From: Prevotella sp. OH937_COT-195
GTDB lineage: Bacteria > Bacteroidota > Bacteroidia > Bacteroidales > Bacteroidaceae
Direction: 5' to 3'
Length of the DNA stretch: 64,000 nt
Assembly (NCBI RefSeq): GCF_003932845.1
Contig: NZ_RQZH01000001.1
Coordinates: 62,001 to 126,000, forward strand
Part shown: one piece after another, positions 54,025-61,737 of the stretch
How the letters are laid out: every line of letters starts with the position of its first letter
How positions within the stretch are numbered: position 1 is the stretch's first letter
Position numbers and translations under genes: made by a program
Notes under the pieces: model-generated
What the model saw: only the letters and a program-made list of their open reading frames with translations
Database searches by the model: none
What the model was told of the DNA's origin: nothing

Positions 54025-56586
54025 ATGAAGAAATATTTTACCATATTGGTTTGTCTTGCAATGTTTTTGGCGGTAAAGTCGCAGACTCTGACCGTCAATG
54101 CACCGTCGCATGTGACGACAGGCGACAATTTCCGCCTGTCATATACGGTAAATACACAGAGTGCAGGCGACCTGCGCATAGGCAAACTTCCTGAAGGACT
54201 CGAACTTATTGCAGGGCCGTACAGGTCGGAACAGTCGAGTTACCTAATGAACAACGGGCATACGAGCAGCAGCAGTTCGGTAACGTTCACGTTCATAGTG
54301 AGTGCCGCCAAGGCCGGCAACTACACCATTCCGGCGGCTCGGTTGGCTATAGGAGGCAAGACAATTGCATCGTCTGTGGTAAAGATAAACGTATCGGGTA
54401 CGGCGGCAAACACCGGTGGAGCACCTCGAATGCACAATGACAACGAGCAATCGGGCAGATCAGGTAATTCGAGGGGAGCCATATCGGGCAGCGACTTGTT
54501 CATAAAGGTAAGTGCAAACAAGACTCGTGTATATGAGCAAGAGCCGGTGTTGCTTATATATAAGGTATATACACTTGTGGATTTGAGTCAACTCGAGGGC
54601 AAAATGCCGGATTTGAACGGTTTTCATACGCAAGAGGTAAAACTACCGCAGCAGAAGTCTTTCCATATAGAAAAGGTTAACGGCCGCAATTATCGTTGTG
54701 TGACATGGAGTCAGTATATCATGTATCCGCAGATGACCGGCAAACTTGAGATACCGAGCATCACGTTCAACGGCATCGTGGTGCAGCAGAACAGAAACGT
54801 AGATCCGTTTGAGGCATTCCTTAACGGAGGTTCGGGGTATATCGAGATAAAGCGTAGCATTAATGCCCCGGGCATGACTATAAACGTGGAACCGCTGCCG
54901 ACAAAGCCTGACAATTTCTCCGGAGGAGTGGGAAAATTCAATATCTCGGCACAGTTGGACAACAAAGTGGTTAAAGCGGGGACACCGTTGTCACTGCGCA
55001 TAACGGTTGGCGGAAACGGTAATCTCAAACTAATAAAGCAGCCTGTGGTGCTTTTCCCGAAAGATTTTGACAAGTACGACCCGAAAATAACGGACAAGAC
55101 AATGCTCACAAGCGGCGGTCTCGAAGGCAACATGATATACGAATTCCTTGCCGTTCCGCGCAACAAAGGCAAATACACAATACCTGCGGTGGAGTTTATC
55201 TATTTCGATACAGATTCAAAGGCATACAAGACAATAAAGACACAACCGTTCGAAATTACGGTGGAAGAGGGCAACGGCACAGCCGAATCCGATGATTTCA
55301 TGGATTTGAAGAACCAAGACATAAGACAGATAAAGACCGGCGATGTTGATGTAAAGTCGGTTGATTCTTTCTTTTTCGGGTCTGTTGCCTATTTGTTGAT
55401 AATCGGTGCGTTGCTTGTCGTGTTCGTTACGTTGATGTTTATGTTCAGGAAAAGAGCGATATACAATTCCGACTTGGTTATGGTAAGAGGCAAGAAAGCC
55501 AACAAAGTGGCAACCAAACGTTTGCAAGTTGCAAAGTCGTTGATGTTCGACAATCGTCCGTCAGAGTTCTACGATGAAGTGTTGCGTGCCTTGTGGGGAT
55601 ATGTAAGCGACAAGTTTAACGTTCCTGCCGAGTATCTTTCGCGCGAGAACATCAATGAAATACTTACAGAAAAAGGTGTCGTAGAAGGGACAATCAGTCA
55701 GTTGGTGGGAGCAATCGACGAATGCGAATACCAACGCTATGCTCCCGGAGACGCAAAAGGAAACATGAGTAAGACATTCGAGTCGGCAATGACCGCAATA
55801 ATGAGGATAGAGGAGACCATGAAGAAAACCGGTAGTTCGGTCACCGTCTTAGTCGCAGTATTGATTATGCTTGTGCCGGTTTCGGTGTTCGCCGAAAACT
55901 CGTTGAAATCTTCTGCCGATAACGCATACCACAACGGAAACTACCAGCAGGCCGTAAATGGTTATGAACAATTGCTCAAGAAAGGTGTCAGTCCCGAAAT
56001 TTACTACAATCTCGGCAACGCATATTACCGCTCTGAAAATATTACCAAGGCGATAATAAACTACGAACGTGCCCTGCTGTTGTCTCCCGGCGACGATGAC
56101 ATACGTTTTAATCTGCAACTTGCACGGTCGAAAACGATAGACAAAATAACGCCCGAGAGTGAGATGTTCTTCGTTACATGGTATCGTTCTTTTGTAAGTT
56201 TGACCAACGTTGACGGTTGGGCATACGTTGCACTTGCAAGTCTGTTAGTGTCGTTGTGCCTTGCTCTCGTGTATCTTTTCTCCACAAGAATATGGTTGCG
56301 CAAGGTGGGATTTTTTGTGGGTTTGACAATGTTGCTGCTCTTTGTCGTGTCCAATATATGTGCTTTCCGACAGCGTCATATACTCGACGAACGCACTGGA
56401 GCGGTAATAGTGTCGCCCTCTGTAAACGTGAAGAGCAGTCCGGAGGCAAATGCCACCGATGTCTTCCTTATCCATGAAGGAACGAAAGTGGATATAACAG
56501 ACGACTCCATCAACGAATGGAAGTACATACACCTTGCCGACGGAAGGGAAGGCTGGATATCGGTAAAGGCACTTGAAAGGATATAG
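54025..56586 (+). CDS. BatD-BatE fusion protein
   Basis: A single 853-residue frame. Residues 1-598 are BatD: signal peptide (TILVCLAMFLAVKSQ), repeated Ig-like beta domains, and a transmembrane helix near 455-475 (LLIIGALLVVFVTLMFMF). From residue 599 (ATG at 55819) the sequence MKKTGSSVTVLVAVLIMLVP is a textbook signal peptide start, followed by BatE: TPR repeats (PEIYYNLGNAYYRSENITKA), two membrane helices and an SH3-like end (VIVSPSVNVKSSPEANATDV). Purine-rich GAGGAG precedes that ATG. It may be a true fusion or two overlapping products. Confidence 0.85.
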   Translation: MKKYFTILVCLAMFLAVKSQTLTVNAPSHVTTGDNFRLSYTVNTQSAGDLRIGKLPEGLELIAGPYRSEQSSYLMNNGHTSSSSSVTFTFIVSAAKAGNYTIPAARLAIGGKTIASSVVKINVSGTAANTGGAPRMHNDNEQSGRSGNSRGAISGSDLFIKVSANKTRVYEQEPVLLIYKVYTLVDLSQLEGKMPDLNGFHTQEVKLPQQKSFHIEKVNGRNYRCVTWSQYIMYPQMTGKLEIPSITFNGIVVQQNRNVDPFEAFLNGGSGYIEIKRSINAPGMTINVEPLPTKPDNFSGGVGKFNISAQLDNKVVKAGTPLSLRITVGGNGNLKLIKQPVVLFPKDFDKYDPKITDKTMLTSGGLEGNMIYEFLAVPRNKGKYTIPAVEFIYFDTDSKAYKTIKTQPFEITVEEGNGTAESDDFMDLKNQDIRQIKTGDVDVKSVDSFFFGSVAYLLIIGALLVVFVTLMFMFRKRAIYNSDLVMVRGKKANKVATKRLQVAKSLMFDNRPSEFYDEVLRALWGYVSDKFNVPAEYLSRENINEILTEKGVVEGTISQLVGAIDECEYQRYAPGDAKGNMSKTFESAMTAIMRIEETMKKTGSSVTVLVAVLIMLVPVSVFAENSLKSSADNAYHNGNYQQAVNGYEQLLKKGVSPEIYYNLGNAYYRSENITKAIINYERALLLSPGDDDIRFNLQLARSKTIDKITPESEMFFVTWYRSFVSLTNVDGWAYVALASLLVSLCLALVYLFSTRIWLRKVGFFVGLTMLLLFVVSNICAFRQRHILDERTGAVIVSPSVNVKSSPEANATDVFLIHEGTKVDITDDSINEWKYIHLADGREGWISVKALERI

Positions 56587-56590
56587 AATT

Positions 56591-57277
56591 ATGGAAGAAC
56601 TTATTGCACTCGACCAAACCATACTTGGGTTCTTCAATGGCAGCGACTCGCTTTATGTTGACGGGCTGATGCTTGTGCTTACCAATGCTCTGACATGGGT
56701 GCCGTTGTATATTGCGTTGATTGTTGTAATAATAAAGAACAACGAGACGATGCCGCAGATATTGTTGACAATCGGATTTGCGGTATTGTGTGTGTTGATT
56801 ACCAGTGTATTGTCAGAGAATGTCGTAAAACCATATTTCGGACGTTTTAGACCCACCAACGACCCTTTCATAAAATACAGCATTGATGTCGTAAACGGCA
56901 TAAGGGAGACAAAGTTCGGTTTCTTTTCTTCCCACGCAGCCAACACAATGGGCATTGCGACGTTCGTTTCACTGCTGCTGAGAAGTCGAAAACTTACATG
57001 GCTAATGATGCTTTGGTCGCTTGTCAACTGCTATACGCGTTTATATCTCGGCGTGCATTATCCCGGCGACATCCTTGCCGGACTGCTCTTTGGGGCTGCA
57101 ACGGGCTTCGGTGTATATATTATATATAATAAAGTATATCGGCGAATATCCCTCAACATTAAATTCATCTCAACACAATACACGTCAACAGGGTATTGTA
57201 ATGACGACATAAATATTGTCTTCGGTGTAATGATGTTTACGTTGCTTGTCGCTTCCGTGGCTGCAATATTCGTATGA
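56591..57277 (+). CDS. PAP2-family membrane phosphatase
   Basis: The 228-residue integral membrane protein has the three PAP2 motifs: KPYFGRFRP, FFSSHAANTMG (the catalytic His motif, with SSH instead of SGH) and TRLYLGVHYPGD. About six transmembrane helices. Likely substrates are lipid phosphates such as undecaprenyl pyrophosphate or phosphatidyl phosphates. The start is 4 bases after batDE, so it probably shares that transcript. Confidence 0.9.
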   Translation: MEELIALDQTILGFFNGSDSLYVDGLMLVLTNALTWVPLYIALIVVIIKNNETMPQILLTIGFAVLCVLITSVLSENVVKPYFGRFRPTNDPFIKYSIDVVNGIRETKFGFFSSHAANTMGIATFVSLLLRSRKLTWLMMLWSLVNCYTRLYLGVHYPGDILAGLLFGAATGFGVYIIYNKVYRRISLNIKFISTQYTSTGYCNDDINIVFGVMMFTLLVASVAAIFV

Positions 57278-57293
57278 TAAACTTAAAAGAACG

Positions 57294-58529
57294 ATGAGTA
57301 CAAAAGAAATAAGGATAGAAAACTACGATTACGAACTGCCGGACAGCAGAATAGCGAAGTTCCCGCTGGCACAGCGAGACCACAGTAAACTACTGTTGTA
57401 CGACAAGGAAACGTTGGGTGAAGACTCTTTTTTCAATCTTCCGAAACATATTCCCGGTGGTTCGCTGATGATTTTCAACAATACAAAGGTAATACAGGCA
57501 CGTCTCCATTTTCGTAAAACTACGGGTGCGTTGATAGAGGTTTTCCTTTTGGAACCATACCTCCCTGCCGACTACGAGCGCATTTTCCAGCAGCAAGAGT
57601 CTTGTTCTTGGCTTTGCATGATAGGCAACTTGAAGAAATGGAAGGGCGAGACACTCGTCCGCGAGATAAACATTGCCGGCAAGACCGTCACCTTGAGAGC
57701 CGAGAAGAAAGAAAAACCGGCATCGTCACAGTATGAAAATGTTTGTTTCTCATGGGATGGTGGCGGACTGTCGTTCAGCGAACTGCTTGAGGCAGTGGGC
57801 GAACTGCCGATACCGCCATATCTGAATCGTGATACGGAAGAAAGCGATAAAACTACATATCAGACCGTATATAGTAAGATAAAGGGAAGTGTCGCGGCGC
57901 CGACGGCAGGACTTCATTTCAGCTATGACGTGCTGAAAGCACTCGATGACAACGGGGTTGAGCGTCAGGAGGTAACGTTGCATGTCGGAGCTGGTACGTT
58001 CAAACCCGTGAAATCTGACGAGATAGGCTCCCACGAAATGCACACGGAGTATATTTGCGTAAGGCGCGAGGTGCTGGAAAGCATCATCGAGCACGATGCA
58101 GAGGTCGTTACGGTAGGCACTACGAGCGTAAGAACCATTGAGAGTTTGTATTTCATAGGATGCAAGATTGCCGAATGCAAAGAGATTGCAGAAGAAAAAC
58201 TGCATGTAAATCAATGGGAACCGTACGAGAACGAATGCGTACTGACGCCGAAAGATGCCTTGCAGGAAATAATAGACTACCTCGACCGTAATCACCTTGT
58301 CTCACTACATACGAGTACGCAGATTATCATCGCTCCGGGATATGAATATAAGTATGTTAAGAAACTGATAACAAATTTTCATCAGCCGAAAAGCACCCTG
58401 CTCCTGCTCGTAAGTGCATTCCTCAAAGGACATTGGCGCGAGGTTTATGACTATGCCCTCGACCGTGATTTCCGTTTCCTGAGTTACGGCGACAGCAGTC
58501 TGCTTACAGCCCCCGAAAACAAAATATAA
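57294..58529 (+). CDS. queA: tRNA preQ1 S-adenosylmethionine ribosyltransferase-isomerase QueA
   Basis: Penultimate steps of queuosine synthesis: transfers the ribosyl of SAM to preQ1 in tRNA. The 411 residues contain ENYDYELPDSRIAKFPLAQR at the N-terminus, FNNTKVIQARL, GSVAAPTAGLHFSYDVL, and LHVGAGTFKPVKSDEIGSHE followed by MHTEYICV. Start Met at 57294 is chosen because the upstream Met (57246) lies inside the PAP2 gene. Confidence 0.95.
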   Translation: MSTKEIRIENYDYELPDSRIAKFPLAQRDHSKLLLYDKETLGEDSFFNLPKHIPGGSLMIFNNTKVIQARLHFRKTTGALIEVFLLEPYLPADYERIFQQQESCSWLCMIGNLKKWKGETLVREINIAGKTVTLRAEKKEKPASSQYENVCFSWDGGGLSFSELLEAVGELPIPPYLNRDTEESDKTTYQTVYSKIKGSVAAPTAGLHFSYDVLKALDDNGVERQEVTLHVGAGTFKPVKSDEIGSHEMHTEYICVRREVLESIIEHDAEVVTVGTTSVRTIESLYFIGCKIAECKEIAEEKLHVNQWEPYENECVLTPKDALQEIIDYLDRNHLVSLHTSTQIIIAPGYEYKYVKKLITNFHQPKSTLLLLVSAFLKGHWREVYDYALDRDFRFLSYGDSSLLTAPENKI

Positions 58530-58541
58530 TAACGCAAGCCA

Positions 58542-60482
58542 ATGAAATACGGATTTATTACAGTGGCATCGGCAATACCATCGGTAAAGGTTGCCGACAC
58601 GGAATACAACACAGACGAGACGATAAGGATAATCGACGAGGCCGAAGATAAAGGAGTAGAGATAGTTGTTTTCCCGGAGTTGGGCATAACGGCATACTCT
58701 TGTCAGGATCTTTTCCAACAGCAAGTGTTGCTCGACGAGACGGAACGTGCTGTATGCAGGATTTTGGAACACAGCACGACATTGGACATTATTGCAATAG
58801 TCGGCATCCCCGTGGCGGTAGATTCGATGCTGTTAAACTGCGCCGTCGTCATTCAGCAAGGGCATATTCTGGGCGTCGTTCCTAAGACGTTCCTGCCTAA
58901 CGATTCCGAGTTTTCCGAAAAACGATGGTTCGTTTCCGCCGGAGACATACCTTATGACACTGTGATTAAATATGCAGGACATACTGTCGAAATTTCTCCA
59001 CGTCCCGTATTATTCCGTACAAGCGACGGCGTGACGTTCGGAATAGAGATTGGCGAAGACCTGTGGGCTCCGATACCGCCAAGCAACAATTTGGCAGTTT
59101 CCGGTGCAGACATTATCTTCAATCTTTCGGCATCAGACGAATTGACAGGCAGACACGAGTATCTGTTCAATCTCGTATCGCAGCAGAGCGCACGCAATAT
59201 ATGCGGGTATGTATATAGTTCGTGCGGTTTCGGAGAGAGTACGCAAGATGTCGTATTTGCCGGCAATGCATTGGTCTTTGAGAATGGCAACATGCTTGCC
59301 GCCGGCAAACGTTTCTCCATGGAGAGACAAATAGTTGTTGCACAGATAGACGTGGAGCGTTTGCGCTCCGAAAGGCGGCACAACAGCACATTCGTCACGG
59401 CAGAAACACTCGTTAAAGAGAGACCGAGAGTGGCAGACTGCATGGAAACGCTTTGTTCGCATGACAAATTCCGTCTTGTCCGCGACATAAGTCAGACACC
59501 TTTCGTGCCGTCTGCCGAAATACTGCAAGACAGGTGCGACGAGATATTCGGCATACAGGTTATGGGACTTGCCAAACGACTTGTTCATACAAAATGCAAG
59601 CGTGTGGTACTCGGCATCAGCGGAGGGCTCGACAGTACGCTTGCACTGCTCGTATGCGTAAAGACGTTCGACAAACTGGGAATGTCGCGAAAGAATATTC
59701 TCGGGGTTACCATGCCGGGATTCGGTACTACCGACCGCACTTACCGTAACGCCGTATCGCTGATGAAATCGCTTGGCATAGATATGCGCGAGATAAGTAT
59801 TGCCGATGCCGTCATTCAACATTTTAATGATATTGGGCATAACATTGACAATCACGATGTTACTTACGAAAACTCACAGGCACGCGAACGCACACAGATA
59901 TTGATGGATTTGAGCAACAAGGAGGGCGCATTGGTTGTCGGCACGGGCGACCTTTCGGAACTGGCACTCGGCTGGGCAACCTACAACGGCGACCATATAT
60001 CCATGTACGGAGTCAATGCAGGCATACCTAAGACACTTATACGTCACCTCGTGAAAAGTGTGGCGGAGAGTGCCGATATTGATGAAAAATCACGCACCAC
60101 CTTGCTTGATGTCATTGACACGCCGATAAGTCCCGAACTTAAACCTGCCGACGACGAAGGCAACATAAGCCAGAAGACTGAGCAACTCGTGGGACCTTAC
60201 GAGTTGCACGACTTTTTCCTGTATCACATGTTGCGCTGCGGATTTACGCCAGAAAAGATACTTTTCCTCGCGAAGCATGCCTTCAAAACCGGTACAGAAG
60301 AAGAGAAATACGACGAAGAAACCATAAGACACTGGCTCGGGGTGTTCATGCGAAGATTCTTCTCGCAGCAGTTCAAACGCTCGTGTCTCCCCGACGGACC
60401 GAAAGTGGGTAGCGTAAGTCTCAGCCCGCGAGGCGATTGGCGAATGCCGTCGGATGCTTCCTGCAACGTGTGGAGTGTCTGA
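58542..60482 (+). CDS. nadE: NAD synthase, glutamine-dependent type with altered glutaminase site
   Basis: The 646-residue two-domain enzyme converts nicotinate adenine dinucleotide to NAD. The N-terminal nitrilase-like glutaminase (1-280) keeps Glu46 (VVFPELGIT) and Lys115 (GVVPKTFLP). At the nucleophile position the motif reads [15 protein letters not shown], with Gly171 (GGC, 59052-59054) where the family has Cys (ICEDLW or ICEELW). The C-terminal synthetase has the ATP pyrophosphatase loop [14 protein letters not shown] and [15 protein letters not shown]. By this reading the synthetase is intact but glutamine hydrolysis should be lost, leaving ammonia as nitrogen donor. Confidence 0.93.
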   Translation: MKYGFITVASAIPSVKVADTEYNTDETIRIIDEAEDKGVEIVVFPELGITAYSCQDLFQQQVLLDETERAVCRILEHSTTLDIIAIVGIPVAVDSMLLNCAVVIQQGHILGVVPKTFLPNDSEFSEKRWFVSAGDIPYDTVIKYAGHTVEISPRPVLFRTSDGVTFGIEIGEDLWAPIPPSNNLAVSGADIIFNLSASDELTGRHEYLFNLVSQQSARNICGYVYSSCGFGESTQDVVFAGNALVFENGNMLAAGKRFSMERQIVVAQIDVERLRSERRHNSTFVTAETLVKERPRVADCMETLCSHDKFRLVRDISQTPFVPSAEILQDRCDEIFGIQVMGLAKRLVHTKCKRVVLGISGGLDSTLALLVCVKTFDKLGMSRKNILGVTMPGFGTTDRTYRNAVSLMKSLGIDMREISIADAVIQHFNDIGHNIDNHDVTYENSQARERTQILMDLSNKEGALVVGTGDLSELALGWATYNGDHISMYGVNAGIPKTLIRHLVKSVAESADIDEKSRTTLLDVIDTPISPELKPADDEGNISQKTEQLVGPYELHDFFLYHMLRCGFTPEKILFLAKHAFKTGTEEEKYDEETIRHWLGVFMRRFFSQQFKRSCLPDGPKVGSVSLSPRGDWRMPSDASCNVWSV

Positions 60483-60507
60483 TGGCATTGCTACATAATA
60501 ACTCTTT

Positions 60508-60595
60508 ACATGCAAAACAGGCGAATTTGCAAATCAAAACAGGCGGTTTTGCCTTTCAATTTAGGCGGTTTTGTTTTCCAATTCCGATGAAATTG
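60508..60595 (+). repeat. 22-base tandem repeat array, four units
   Basis: Units start at 60508, 60530, 60552 and 60574. Cores include CAAAACAGGCGGTTTTG and CAATTTAGGCGGTTTTG. The array starts 25 bases after the nadE stop. Confidence 0.85.
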
Positions 60596-60647
60596 CAATG
60601 ATAAAACTCATTAAACTTTAAATATCTGTCAATTAAATATTAAGCCT

Positions 60648-61541
60648 ATGCGTATAATTTATGTAATGTTAATTGTTTTGGCAAGTGCCCTTAATTGCAG
60701 TGCGCAAGGCACGGGACTTAACTCTGCATACCTGAAATACATCAAGCAGTATTCCGGTTTGGCGGTTGAGCAGATGAAGTTGTACAGGATACCGGCGAGC
60801 ATAACTCTTGCCCAAGGACTGATAGAGAGTGGGGCGGGGCAGAGCGAGTTGGCACGAAACGGCAATAATCATTTCGGTATTAAATGTCACGACTGGCAGG
60901 GAAGAAAAGTATACCACGATGACGACCTCGTCGGTGAGTGCTTCCGGGCATACGACAATGTACGCCAAAGTTACGAAGACCATAGTCTTTTCCTCGTAAA
61001 AGGTCGTAGGTACAGAAGCCTTTTCTCACTGTCAATTAACGACTATCGCGGTTGGGCAAGAGGACTTAAAGCCGCCGGATATGCCACCAACCCGTCTTAT
61101 GCCGAAATATTGATAAGAATTATAGAGCAGTATCGACTGCATGATTTCGACAAAGGTAAGGTACATCATAGACGACCGATAGGAACAGATGAAGAAGATT
61201 TTAATGTATTGGTGTGCAACGGTACCCCCTATGTCGTGGTGAGAAGCGGAGATACGTTCCGTACCATCAGCGACATGACCGGAGTCTCTGTCAGACGGCT
61301 GGCAAAATATAATGAAATGCCTAAGAATTCGGTTCTGAAGCAAGGCACGCCGATATATCTCCAAAAGAAACCCAAACGTGCATCAAAGGCATATCGGGGC
61401 AAGTATCACGAGGTACGGGTTGGCGAGAGCATGCATTCCATTGCACAATTGTATGCAATGCGCGTGGAGACTTTGTACAAGATAAACTGTCTTTCGCCGG
61501 ACTACGGTATAAAAGCAGGCGACAAACTGCGCATCCGATGA
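60648..61541 (+). CDS. Glucosaminidase-domain and LysM cell-wall hydrolase
   Basis: The 297-residue secreted protein has a signal peptide (IYVMLIVLASALNCSAQ) and a GH73-type glucosaminidase domain (about 25-165: IPASITLAQGLIESGAG with the catalytic Glu, NNHFGIKCHDWQGRKVYHDD, YEDHSLFL, GYATNPSYAEIL). Two LysM modules follow (about 190-235, YVVVRSGDTFRTISDMTGVS; 255-297, YHEVRVGESMHSIAQLYAMR). It is predicted to cleave peptidoglycan glycan chains during growth or division. Confidence 0.92.
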   Translation: MRIIYVMLIVLASALNCSAQGTGLNSAYLKYIKQYSGLAVEQMKLYRIPASITLAQGLIESGAGQSELARNGNNHFGIKCHDWQGRKVYHDDDLVGECFRAYDNVRQSYEDHSLFLVKGRRYRSLFSLSINDYRGWARGLKAAGYATNPSYAEILIRIIEQYRLHDFDKGKVHHRRPIGTDEEDFNVLVCNGTPYVVVRSGDTFRTISDMTGVSVRRLAKYNEMPKNSVLKQGTPIYLQKKPKRASKAYRGKYHEVRVGESMHSIAQLYAMRVETLYKINCLSPDYGIKAGDKLRIR

Positions 61542-61642
61542 CTCGCCAAAACTGTTCGGAATAATGCTGCGGCATGTTAATCCTTTTTCTCGCAAATGCG
61601 TAAATTTAGTGTTAAATGTTTTCGTGTTTGTGGAAAAAGTAT

Positions 61643-61650
61643 TAACTTTG
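61643..61650 (+). promoter_or_regulatory. -7 box of gyrA promoter
   Basis: TAACTTTG, 87 bases before the gyrA ATG. The -33 element is not clear. Confidence 0.55.
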
Positions 61651-61737
61651 CCATGTTTTAAAGGCTTGGAAAACGTTCAGGGGGCATTTAAACGGCCTCT
61701 AAAAGCATTTTTAAAGAAATTAACAATATAATATAAG

